The notes beneath the pieces were generated by a model. The model ran no database searches, was not told the origin of the DNA, and worked only from the letters and a program-made list of their open reading frames with translations. This document shows, piece after piece, positions 7,488-16,018 of a stretch of DNA of 64,000 nucleotides. Made by a program: the position numbers and the translations under genes. This DNA comes from an uncultured Bacilli bacterium (lineage in GTDB: Bacteria > Bacillota_I > Bacilli_A > RF39 > UBA660): contig CAKOND010000001.1 in assembly GCA_934096945.1 (NCBI GenBank), positions 62,001 through 126,000 on the forward strand, read 5' to 3'. How positions within the stretch are numbered: position 1 is the first letter of the stretch; the number at the start of each line of letters is the position of its first letter.

Positions 7488-8519
7488 TTATCTATTTTTT
7501 AAAGCATCTTTTATTAAAATATCCAATAATTTTTTATAAGATACACCTGCTGCTTCTGCAAGTTTTGGATACATGCTTATGTCTGTAAAACCTGGCATTG
7601 TATTTATCTCATTTATAATTATTTTATTTGTTTCATTTTCTAAAAAGAAGTCTACTCTAACTAAACCTTTACAATTAGTGGCCTTAAATGATAACTCTGC
7701 TATATCTTTAACATTATTTTTTATTTCTTTTGGAATATTTACAGGTATAACTGTTTTAGATTCTTCATTTTGATATTTAGCATCATAATCATAGAATTCT
7801 TCAGCTGATAAAACTTCTCCAACTTCTAGAGATTTACCACATAAAACTGCACATTCAAGTTCTCTTCCTTTTATTTCTTTTTCAATTAAGACTTCACTGT
7901 CATATTTTAAAGCTTCAAGTAGAGCTTTTTTTAAAAATTTTCCAGTCTTCACTTTAGTAACTCCAACTGATGAACCAAATCTAGATGGTTTAATAAATAC
8001 TGGATATTGTAACTTTTCATCTATCAGCTTGTCTATATCTTTAATATTTACTTTTTTTACTAATTTCAAATCAATATAATAATATAAATCCATATTTTCT
8101 TTAATAATAGTAATATCCGGGGATACATGTGCTATATTTTTTAAAATAGCTTTAGTATAAATTTTATCCATACAAACACTACTTGCTAAAATATTACATC
8201 CAACATAAGGAATGCCCAAAACTTCTAAAAAACCTTGAATACTTCCATCTTCCCCAATTTTGCCATGCATAACAGGAAACACACAATCCAGCCTTTTTAA
8301 AAATTCAAAAACTTTTTTAATTGGTTTTATTTTTTTTGGAAGTTCACCAAATTTTTCTATTTGCAAATCTTCACAAATATACCAATTATTATTTTTATCT
8401 AAATAAATCGGAATAACTTCATACTTTTTCTTATCCAAATTACTTATAACATTATAGCCACTTACAACAGATACCTCATGCTCTGTCGATGAAGAACCAA
8501 ATATCACACCTAATCTCAA
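7488..8519 (-). CDS. ddl: D-alanine--D-alanine ligase
   Basis: 343 residues, an ATP-grasp ligase that makes the D-Ala-D-Ala dipeptide for peptidoglycan. N-terminal VIFGSSSTEHEVSVVSG, FPVMHGKIGEDGSIQGFLE, the KPSRFGSSVGV ATP-binding segment and the metal-site end IINEINTMPGF are all present. The residue after SIQG is Phe rather than Tyr, but that position alone does not decide Ala/Ser or Ala/Lac specificity. Translation appears to begin at TTG, about eight bases after GGGGGA. It follows murF after 15 bases in one operon. Confidence 0.96.
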   Translation of the reverse strand: MRLGVIFGSSSTEHEVSVVSGYNVISNLDKKKYEVIPIYLDKNNNWYICEDLQIEKFGELPKKIKPIKKVFEFLKRLDCVFPVMHGKIGEDGSIQGFLEVLGIPYVGCNILASSVCMDKIYTKAILKNIAHVSPDITIIKENMDLYYYIDLKLVKKVNIKDIDKLIDEKLQYPVFIKPSRFGSSVGVTKVKTGKFLKKALLEALKYDSEVLIEKEIKGRELECAVLCGKSLEVGEVLSAEEFYDYDAKYQNEESKTVIPVNIPKEIKNNVKDIAELSFKATNCKGLVRVDFFLENETNKIIINEINTMPGFTDISMYPKLAEAAGVSYKKLLDILIKDALKNR

Positions 8520-8534
8520 AATATAAATCCCCCT

Positions 8535-9905
8535 TTATTTAATAGCTTCTACTATTTCTTTGAAATTCATAGAATTACTAGCTTTAATTAAGATATTATC
8601 CTCTTGCTTCTTTATAGTATTTATAAATTCTATCGCTGTTTTATTATCTTTAAAATGATAACTATTTTCTTTATTAAATCCAGCTTCTATAGCACCTTCA
8701 TTAATATATGATGCATCATCTCCGACAGTTACTAAAATATCTATTTTTTCATTTTTTATAGCATTACCTATTTTTTTATGTAAATCTTCCGAATAACTAC
8801 CAAGTTCTTTCATTGTTCCAAGTACTGCTATACTTCTACCTAATAATGAACCAAGATATTTAATAGCATAACTCATAGAATCAAAATTAGCATTGTATGA
8901 GTCATCAATAATTGTATATCCATTCGTAGTTATTAAACTCATTCTATTACTACTTAATTCAAAATTAAGTATTCCATCTTTAATTTCTTCATCAGAAACA
9001 TTAAATTCTTTACCTGTTGCTACACCCGCTAGAGCATTGTAAATAAAATGTTCTCCTCCAACAGGTACTTTATAAATAATATTATTACATGAAAATGTCG
9101 AACTCCATTCATTTTTTTCTATAATATTAGCCATGTAATCGGAATTTTTATATATACCAATTGTTATTATGTGATATTTATCTTTATTTTCTAAATACCA
9201 TTTATGTAATAAATCATTATCATTATTGATAATAAGCACTCCATTTGGATTTAATCCTTCAAGTATTTCTAACTTGGCTTTTAAAATATTTTCTCTACTT
9301 CCTAAGTTACCTATATGAGCAGTACCTACATTAGTAATAATGGCTACATCAGGTTTGGCAATACTTGTAAGATAAGATATTTCTCCGAGATGGTTCATTC
9401 CCATTTCTAGTACTAATACTTCATTATCCTCTTCAAGTGATAAAATTGTTAAAGGTAAACCAATATGATTATTTTGATTTCCAATTGTTTTATGAGCTTT
9501 ATATTTTTCTTTTAAAATACTATAAATCATATCTTTAGTACTTGTTTTTCCTGCTGAACCAGTTATGGCAACAACCGGGCTATAAAATAAACTTCTTTTG
9601 TACTTAGCTAAATCACCTAAAGCTTTAATGGTATTTTCTACAACCACTATAGATTTATTATTTTTAACTAAATACTCGTTTATTTCATCGTTCAATTCAA
9701 ATTTATCAAGGATGACTAAACTTGCCCCATTATTAAAAGCATCCATAAAGAATTTATTTCCATCATTTTTTTCACCCTTTATACCAATATAACAATCATT
9801 TTCTTCTACTTTTCTAGAATCAATAACAACTTTATTTATTTCTACATTAATTTCATTAAAAAGAGATAGATACTTTAGATTTCTATAAATATCTAATGTT
9901 TTCAT
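8535..9905 (-). CDS. murF: UDP-N-acetylmuramoyl-tripeptide--D-alanyl-D-alanine ligase
   Basis: 456 residues. It adds the D-Ala-D-Ala made by the next gene (ddl) to the UDP-MurNAc tripeptide in the cytoplasm. Mur ligase landmarks are AITGSAGKTSTKDMI (P-loop, ~residue 113), GNQNNHIGLPLT, LEMGMNHLGEI, and DDSYNANFDSM in the central domain. The ATG has GAGGGAAG in front. The gene lies 32 bases after the lon stop. Confidence 0.97.
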   Translation of the reverse strand: MKTLDIYRNLKYLSLFNEINVEINKVVIDSRKVEENDCYIGIKGEKNDGNKFFMDAFNNGASLVILDKFELNDEINEYLVKNNKSIVVVENTIKALGDLAKYKRSLFYSPVVAITGSAGKTSTKDMIYSILKEKYKAHKTIGNQNNHIGLPLTILSLEEDNEVLVLEMGMNHLGEISYLTSIAKPDVAIITNVGTAHIGNLGSRENILKAKLEILEGLNPNGVLIINNDNDLLHKWYLENKDKYHIITIGIYKNSDYMANIIEKNEWSSTFSCNNIIYKVPVGGEHFIYNALAGVATGKEFNVSDEEIKDGILNFELSSNRMSLITTNGYTIIDDSYNANFDSMSYAIKYLGSLLGRSIAVLGTMKELGSYSEDLHKKIGNAIKNEKIDILVTVGDDASYINEGAIEAGFNKENSYHFKDNKTAIEFINTIKKQEDNILIKASNSMNFKEIVEAIK

Positions 9906-9936
9906 ATTTTCACTTCCCTCACATTATAATTATAAC

Positions 9937-12204
9937 TTATTTAAATAGTTTTGTATATACTTCATTAAAGCTACTAACAGGAATTATTTCCATGTTATCT
10001 GTAATTTGTTTTGGCACATCTTTTAAATCTTCACTACAACTTTTGGGCATAAACACTACTTTGATATTTTTATTATATGCAGCAACTAACTTTTCTTTGA
10101 GTCCTCCAATTTTCAAAACATTTCCATTTAAAGATATTTCACCTGTAAAGGCACAATTACTAGGAACTTTCTTTCCTTCCTTTAAACTACATAAGGCAGC
10201 AGCTATAGCAAGACCTGCAGATGGCCCATCTTTTTTACTTGATGCGTCTAAAAAATGAATATGCAAATCTTCATTGTGAAAATTATACTTATATTTACTT
10301 TTAAGCATACTTATTACTACTTCAATACTTTCTTTTAGAATATTTCCTGTATTACCTGTAATAATTAATTTGTCACTACCTTTACATACCAAAACTTCTA
10401 GTTTAGATAATTCTCCGCCTACACTAGATACTGCCAAAGTATTAACTGTACCAACTTCATTAATTTCTTCCTCATTTATTTTGTATTTTGGACTTCCAAG
10501 TAGTCTTACTACTCTTTCTTCATTTAAAACTTTAACATTATTGATAGTTATTTTTCTAGCAAGTGATGATAAAACTCGTTCTAAATCTCTAACTCCGGCT
10601 TCAGAAGTATAATTATTTATAATAAAACATAAAAGTTCATCACTAAATTTAATTTTACTATCAAATACCATATTATCAAGAAGTATTTTAGGAAGCATAT
10701 AGTTTTTAGCTATATCTTTCTTTTCAAAAACAGTATAACTACTTAAATTTATAACTTCTACTCTATCCAATATGGCTGTTGGTATATTTTCAGCATTATT
10801 TGCAGTTAATATAAACAAAACATTACTTAAATCAAATGGCTCTTCAATATAGTTATCTGTAAATATCTTATTTTGATTTGGATCTAATATTTCTAAAAGA
10901 GTTGCAGCTGGGTCACCTTTATAATCTTTAACCATTTTATCAACTTCATCAATTAATATTACAGGATTATTACTTCCACATTTATAAAGTCCTTGGATTA
11001 TTTTACCTGGTGCAGATGCTAAATATGTTCTTCTAGTACCCACAAGTTCAGTTGAGTCATTTAAACCTCCAACACTTATTTTGTAAAAATCCCTATTTAA
11101 AGCTTTAGCAATTGACATAGCTATAGTTGTTTTACCTACTCCAGGAGGACCTACTAAACAAATAATTGGACTTGTAATATTACGATTTAAATTTTTTATA
11201 GCTATATATTCACTAATTCTAGTTTTAATTTCATTCATGCCAAAATGAGATTTATCAAGTTCTTTATATACTTGATCAAAATTAGCAGTTTCTTTTTTTG
11301 TTTTATTCCAAGGCAAATTTATAATCCAGTCTAAATAATTATGCATCACGCTTACTTCAGGACTTGCCTCATTCATTATTTCATATTTATCTATTTCATG
11401 ACTAATATGCATCTTTATTTTTTTATCTATTTTTAATTTTTCTAATGCTTTTCTATATTCTAAAACTTCTTCATTTTTCCATGAATCTTCTCCAAGTTCT
11501 TTTTTTAATACTTTCATCTTTTCTTTTAGAATATATTCTCTTTGATCATTTTGAAATGACTCATCAACTTTTTCTTCAAGTTCATTATCAAGTTCTGCAA
11601 CTTTAATTTCTTCATACATATCCTTAATCAAAGATTTAGCTCTTTTTATAGGATTAATTTCTTCCATATATTCAAGCTTTTTAGTTATATTAAATGGTAA
11701 AAAAGATGTAATAGCATCAGTAATTTTATTTAAATCTTTATTGTTTGACACAAAAGTTAATATATCATTTGATACAGTTTTAGATACATTTATATATTCT
11801 TTTAAGACACCTACTAATTTTTTTAATATAGCATTTTCTTCTTCAGGTATTAAAGATGGTAAATCTATATACATTACTTCACTAAATAAAATATCACTAT
11901 TAAGTTCTTGAAAGTATTTACTTACAGCAACTCTACGTAAACCTCTTAATTTTACTTCAATAACACCATCATTATCAAGTTTATTTTTTATACGAGCGAT
12001 AACACCAACTTTAGGTAAGTCTTGTGCAGTAGGTTCTTCTTCCAAAACATCCATCGGAGCTATAACAAGAATTTCCCCTTTAAAATTACTACTTGCTTCA
12101 TTTATAGCTTTGCCACTAATAACATTTTTAAGTTCAAGTTTTATCTCTTGATTAGGAAGTATCACTAAATTCTTAAGTAAAATGACGGGAATATTAAATG
12201 TCAT
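9937..12204 (-). CDS. lon: ATP-dependent protease Lon
   Basis: 755 residues from the ATG at 12204, which sits behind AGGAGG; the frame runs to 12240 but that stretch is the promoter. The order is an N-terminal substrate-binding domain, an AAA+ module (Walker A GPPGVGKTTIA, Walker B VILIDEVDK) and a serine-lysine protease domain with DGPSAG holding the catalytic Ser and KIGGLKEKL holding the Lys. It degrades damaged and regulatory proteins in the cytoplasm. It is the first gene of the lon-murF-ddl run. Confidence 0.97.
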   Translation of the reverse strand: MTFNIPVILLKNLVILPNQEIKLELKNVISGKAINEASSNFKGEILVIAPMDVLEEEPTAQDLPKVGVIARIKNKLDNDGVIEVKLRGLRRVAVSKYFQELNSDILFSEVMYIDLPSLIPEEENAILKKLVGVLKEYINVSKTVSNDILTFVSNNKDLNKITDAITSFLPFNITKKLEYMEEINPIKRAKSLIKDMYEEIKVAELDNELEEKVDESFQNDQREYILKEKMKVLKKELGEDSWKNEEVLEYRKALEKLKIDKKIKMHISHEIDKYEIMNEASPEVSVMHNYLDWIINLPWNKTKKETANFDQVYKELDKSHFGMNEIKTRISEYIAIKNLNRNITSPIICLVGPPGVGKTTIAMSIAKALNRDFYKISVGGLNDSTELVGTRRTYLASAPGKIIQGLYKCGSNNPVILIDEVDKMVKDYKGDPAATLLEILDPNQNKIFTDNYIEEPFDLSNVLFILTANNAENIPTAILDRVEVINLSSYTVFEKKDIAKNYMLPKILLDNMVFDSKIKFSDELLCFIINNYTSEAGVRDLERVLSSLARKITINNVKVLNEERVVRLLGSPKYKINEEEINEVGTVNTLAVSSVGGELSKLEVLVCKGSDKLIITGNTGNILKESIEVVISMLKSKYKYNFHNEDLHIHFLDASSKKDGPSAGLAIAAALCSLKEGKKVPSNCAFTGEISLNGNVLKIGGLKEKLVAAYNKNIKVVFMPKSCSEDLKDVPKQITDNMEIIPVSSFNEVYTKLFK

Positions 12205-12229
12205 AAAACACCTCCTAAACTTAAATGTT

Positions 12230-12258
12230 ATTATACCCAAATCAGACTATTTTGTAAA
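12230..12258 (-). promoter_or_regulatory. Promoter of lon
   Basis: On the minus strand TTTACA, a 17-base spacer and TATAAT, about 25 bases before the lon start. No CIRCE or CtsR-like operator was seen. Confidence 0.7.
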
Positions 12259-12316
12259 GTAAAATCACACCATTTTTTTTATTTCATAAAATATTATTGA
12301 AAATAAAGGAGCGAAT

Positions 12317-13111
12317 ATGATTAATTGGTATATTAATTTAAATTATCCATGGCAGGCACTTGTTGCTACAATGTTTACTTGGGCTATTACTTCACTGGGA
12401 TCAGCTGTTGTATTTTTCTTTAAAAAGGTAAATAAAAACACAATGGATGCGATGCTTGCTTTATCTGCAGGTGTTATGCTAGCTGCTACATTTTGGAGTC
12501 TTTTATCTCCAGCAATTGAAATGGCAAATTCTCTAAAATTAATCTCTTGGTTAGTTGTATCTTTTGGAGTTCTACTGGGAGGATTACTTTTATTTGTCGG
12601 GGATAAAATATTTGATAAACTTACAACAAAAAAAGAAAACTCAAGTAGTTTAAAAAGAAGTTTAATGCTTATTTTCTCAATTACCTTACACAATATTCCT
12701 GAAGGTATGGCTATCGGGGTGGCCTTTGGTTCTGTTGCATACAATTTAGATGGAGCAACACTTGCAGCAGCAGTTATGCTTGCAATTGGTATTGGCATTC
12801 AAAATTTTCCCGAAGGTTCCGCAGTTTCATTACCACTTAGACGTGAAGGCATGAGTCCTAAAAAAGCATTTTTCTTTGGAGCCCTTAGTGGTATTGTTGA
12901 ACCAATATCTGCTGTAATCGGAGCAATACTTGTTCTAAAAATGCAAATACTACTTCCAATTTTACTTTCATTTGCTGGGGGCGCTATGATATATGTTGTG
13001 GTCCAAGAACTAATACCCGAAAGTCAAACAAATGAAAAAAAAGACCTCATGGCCCTATTTACAATACTTGGATTTTTACTTATGATGATATTTGATGTTG
13101 CACTTGGATAA
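12317..13111 (+). CDS. ZIP-family metal transporter
   Basis: 264 residues with about eight membrane helices. The two metal-site signatures are HNIPEGMAIGVAFG and QNFPEGSAVSLPLR (the second with Gln for His), separated as in ZupT-like proteins. These proteins import zinc and other divalent metals. Between helices 3 and 4 is a short Lys-rich loop without the long His-rich stretch of some relatives. The ATG follows AAAGGAG. It is a single gene ending at a strong hairpin; no metal-regulator site was recognised upstream. Confidence 0.93.
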   Translation: MINWYINLNYPWQALVATMFTWAITSLGSAVVFFFKKVNKNTMDAMLALSAGVMLAATFWSLLSPAIEMANSLKLISWLVVSFGVLLGGLLLFVGDKIFDKLTTKKENSSSLKRSLMLIFSITLHNIPEGMAIGVAFGSVAYNLDGATLAAAVMLAIGIGIQNFPEGSAVSLPLRREGMSPKKAFFFGALSGIVEPISAVIGAILVLKMQILLPILLSFAGGAMIYVVVQELIPESQTNEKKDLMALFTILGFLLMMIFDVALG

Positions 13112-13114
13112 CAT

Positions 13115-13142
13115 GTTAAAAGCTAGGAACCTCCTAGCTTTT
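13115..13142 (+). terminator. Terminator of the ZIP gene
   Basis: AAAAGCTAGG-AACCT-CCTAGCTTTT, a ten-pair stem with A and T tracts on both sides. Confidence 0.85.
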
Positions 13143-13181
13143 AACACTCTTTTAGTAATAATTCTTTTATTGATATTAATT

Positions 13182-13196
13182 ATTATTAAATTAGTA
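13182..13196. repeat. 15-bp direct repeat, left
   Basis: ATTATTAAATTAGTA, repeated exactly at 13325-13339. The two copies flank the dispersed element at 13206-13314, like a target-site duplication. Confidence 0.6.
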
Positions 13197-13205
13197 TAAA
13201 TGAAG

Positions 13206-13314
13206 GACACTAGCCATTAGGTATAGTATCCTTCAAAAAATCAAAAATCTTGTAGTCGCTACCCACTTTCTTGGGTAACCTTACATTTAGATTATATCCA
13301 ATTTTTATATAAAT
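13206..13314. repeat. Dispersed structured element, copy 1
   Basis: About 109 bases closely matching 35547-35652. Both copies share a first hairpin ending in ATCC (GGACACTA...TAGTATCC here), a central CTTCAAAAAA tract, GTAG..CTAC, and then a hairpin ACCC-N-CTTTCT-N-GGGT followed by AACCTTACATTTA. In the last hairpin the closing pair is A-T here and G-C in copy 2, a compensatory change. It lies between the converging ZIP and kinase genes. Strand and function unknown. Confidence 0.7.
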
Positions 13315-13324
13315 TTTGAACAAC

Positions 13325-13339
13325 ATTATTAAATTAGTA
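13325..13339. repeat. 15-bp direct repeat, right
   Basis: Exact copy of 13182-13196, on the far side of the dispersed element. Confidence 0.6.
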
Positions 13340-13347
13340 GAAAGTCT

Positions 13348-14241
13348 TTATATTTCAAACAAAAATTTATTTTTGCATATTAGCTCATATGCAGGTTTTA
13401 ATATTAATTCATATCTTTTATTAAGTATTATTTTATAAAATTTTTTTCTTAGGTCTGAAATACAGGAAATTCCATCTATTAAATTTTCAATTTTTTTCAT
13501 ATCTATCTTTGGAAATATATCAAATAAAGCTTTACTACAATCATCACTTTCAAAAGAATTAATATAAAAGTACGGATTTATTTTAATTTTTCTTTTTAAT
13601 GCAGAATTTGGAAAAACAAATACTCTTTTTTCTATTTCATTTTCATCACTTAAAATGTTATTTATTTTTTCATCTTCTGATTTTGGATATAAACAAGAGG
13701 CACAATCAAATACTGGAGCTATTTCAACTTCATTGGTATCATTATTTATTAGAAATCCCCAGTTGCCATTATGACGATCAAAATTTCCTACGAAAGAGTC
13801 AACTATAAACATTTGCCAAAAAAACTTTTTTAAAATAGCCTTATTATATAAAGTTTGTTCATCAATTACTGTTAACACATCAGATAAATCTGTTCCGAAT
13901 CCCAGTTTACTACTACTTATAATTGAATTTTTTAATGAAGCAAAATCATAAAATTTTTTATTTGGTTCAGTAAAATCTTTACAAGCCACTACTAAATGAT
14001 TCTTTTCACTAAAATATGTTCCAAGTAGAGTTTCTTGAGTTTTAAACCCTAGTAAGCTAAAAATATGGCAAGCAATATATTCACTTATTACACTACTTGT
14101 ATATTGTCCTTTACAATCTTTTGATGAAAATTTAAGTAAATATTTTTGATTATTATATAATATTCCTATCTTAGAGCCATTAGATCCACCATATAACTTT
14201 GTATTTAATCTTGTACAATTTGAAAAGTCAATTAAAGCCAT
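13348..14241 (-). CDS. HipA/CtkA-like protein kinase, orphan
   Basis: 297 residues from the ATG at 14241 (TGAGGTG in front; the upstream frame to 14292 overlaps the ABC gene stop and lacks a ribosome site). The catalytic core is visible: DSFVGNFDRHNGNWGFL (catalytic loop with Asp and Asn) and IAPVFDCASCLYP (the D of the metal-binding loop). An N-terminal GGSNGSKIGI loop and KYLLKF with a Lys fit the nucleotide site. This family includes HipA toxins and secreted CtkA kinases. No HipB-like partner is adjacent, so toxin or signalling use is undecided. It lies right behind an ABC exporter and next to the dispersed repeat. Confidence 0.75.
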   Translation of the reverse strand: MALIDFSNCTRLNTKLYGGSNGSKIGILYNNQKYLLKFSSKDCKGQYTSSVISEYIACHIFSLLGFKTQETLLGTYFSEKNHLVVACKDFTEPNKKFYDFASLKNSIISSSKLGFGTDLSDVLTVIDEQTLYNKAILKKFFWQMFIVDSFVGNFDRHNGNWGFLINNDTNEVEIAPVFDCASCLYPKSEDEKINNILSDENEIEKRVFVFPNSALKRKIKINPYFYINSFESDDCSKALFDIFPKIDMKKIENLIDGISCISDLRKKFYKIILNKRYELILKPAYELICKNKFLFEI

Positions 14242-14291
14242 AAATAAACACCTCATGATAACTATATCATAAAGTGTTTTTTTTAGCAACA

Positions 14292-16016
14292 TTATTCTTC
14301 ATTTTCGTATAAAGTTTTATATATTTTATTTTTTATAAGTAATGATTTATGAGTTCCTTCATCCACCACTTTACCACCATCTATTAGATAAATAATGTCG
14401 GCATCAATAATAGTTGATAATCTATGGGCTACGATTATAATTGTATGATTTTTAACTAAATTATCAATTGCTTTTTTTATCTTAGCTTGATTTTCATTAT
14501 CTAAAGCACTTGTTGCTTCATCAAATAAAATTATTTTGCTATCTTTAAGCAATGCTCTAGCAATAGCAAGTCTTTGTTTTTGGCCACCAGATAGATTAAT
14601 GCCACCTTCACCAATCATCGTGTCATACTTTTTAGGAAGACCCATAATGTAATCATCTATTTCAGCAAGCTTGCAAGCATTTCTAATTTTCTTTAGGGAC
14701 ATATATGGATCAATTATTTTTAAATTTTCAAGTATAGTTTTATTAAATATAAATGGTTCCTGACGAATTATAGCAATATTTTGTCTTAAGGCATCTTCAG
14801 TAAAATCTTTAATTGGCAAATCATCAATTAATATAACCCCACTATCAACATCAAAATATCTTAAAAGCAAATTAAATATGCTACTCTTCCCTTGCCCACT
14901 TTTACCAACAATGGCTATCTTTTTACCTGTTGGTATTTTAATATTAAATTCTTTAAATATTTCTTTTTCTTCATTCGGATACTTAAATGTTACATTTTTA
15001 AATTCAATATTTCCTTCAACATCAGTTTTTGTAACGTTTCCAAATATTTCATCTTTATATAGCTTATTATCTAAAATTTCATTTATTCTTTCCATCGAAA
15101 CTTTCATTTTTTGATAACTTGAAGATAAATTTGTCATAAGTTCTATAGTGTTCATAAATCTATAAACATAATAAGTCATGGCCATGAAAAAGGCAAAAGT
15201 ACCGGTTCCATTTATAATAAGTAATATACATGTTGCAAAGATAACAAACTCTAAAATTGTATTCAAATTATAAACCCAAGCATTATAGTTTTTCTCTGTA
15301 ATCATTTGTTTATTTATTTTAAAGTACGTATTCCTCACTAAATTTTTAAAATTATTATTCATACTTTTTCTAATACCTAAGGCTCTAATTTCTCTGATGC
15401 CTCTAATATTTTCAGAAACATTTGCAACTGCTACATCCTTTTGTTTATTTATTTCTTTTTGATCTTCTTTTATGCTTGGTAAATATTTATTAGATATAAA
15501 ATAAAATAATACTAAATATACAATAACTTCCAAAGCAACTAATATAGAGTTAAAACAAATATAGACAAAAACTATCAACGATGTAAATAATGATATAACA
15601 ATTCTTAAAACTTGCCTAAATGAATCAGATATTGTTGATGCATCACTTGTTATACGATTTATAAATTCTCCGCTTGATTTTTCTTCAAAAGCTCTAGCTG
15701 GTAACATTCCTACTTTCTCATAAACAGCTACGCCTATTTTTTCCATCATGTTATTTGCACATTTTTCCATGTAAATCTTACCATATCTATCAAATATAAG
15801 ATTATCAATTAAGCTTATGATAAAGATTGAAAATAAAATGGCTATGGCTACAGCAAAAGAACTACTACTTGCTTTATCTATTGCAAGACCTATTAAATAT
15901 CCGTAAATTGTTCCAACTAGTGATGTCGCTAAAAGGAGAAAAAAAGATTTGATAAAAAGTCTTTTTTCATCTTTAAAATACCTTTTAAAAAATCTTATCA
16001 TATCTTTAAACTTCAT
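14292..16016 (-). CDS. ABC exporter, fused membrane and ATPase domains
   Basis: 574 residues, a half-transporter of the MsbA/LmrA/multidrug type that acts as a dimer in the membrane. Six helices occupy about residues 20-300. The ATPase has Walker A VGKSGQGKSS, Q-loop IRQEPFIF, signature LSGGQKQRLAIARAL, Walker B IILFDEATSALD and switch His in IIIVAHRLST. It begins two bases after the mutS stop, with AAGGGTGA overlapping the end of mutS, so it is probably coupled to mutS. Substrate unknown. Confidence 0.94.
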   Translation of the reverse strand: MKFKDMIRFFKRYFKDEKRLFIKSFFLLLATSLVGTIYGYLIGLAIDKASSSSFAVAIAILFSIFIISLIDNLIFDRYGKIYMEKCANNMMEKIGVAVYEKVGMLPARAFEEKSSGEFINRITSDASTISDSFRQVLRIVISLFTSLIVFVYICFNSILVALEVIVYLVLFYFISNKYLPSIKEDQKEINKQKDVAVANVSENIRGIREIRALGIRKSMNNNFKNLVRNTYFKINKQMITEKNYNAWVYNLNTILEFVIFATCILLIINGTGTFAFFMAMTYYVYRFMNTIELMTNLSSSYQKMKVSMERINEILDNKLYKDEIFGNVTKTDVEGNIEFKNVTFKYPNEEKEIFKEFNIKIPTGKKIAIVGKSGQGKSSIFNLLLRYFDVDSGVILIDDLPIKDFTEDALRQNIAIIRQEPFIFNKTILENLKIIDPYMSLKKIRNACKLAEIDDYIMGLPKKYDTMIGEGGINLSGGQKQRLAIARALLKDSKIILFDEATSALDNENQAKIKKAIDNLVKNHTIIIVAHRLSTIIDADIIYLIDGGKVVDEGTHKSLLIKNKIYKTLYENEE

Positions 16017-16018
16017 AA

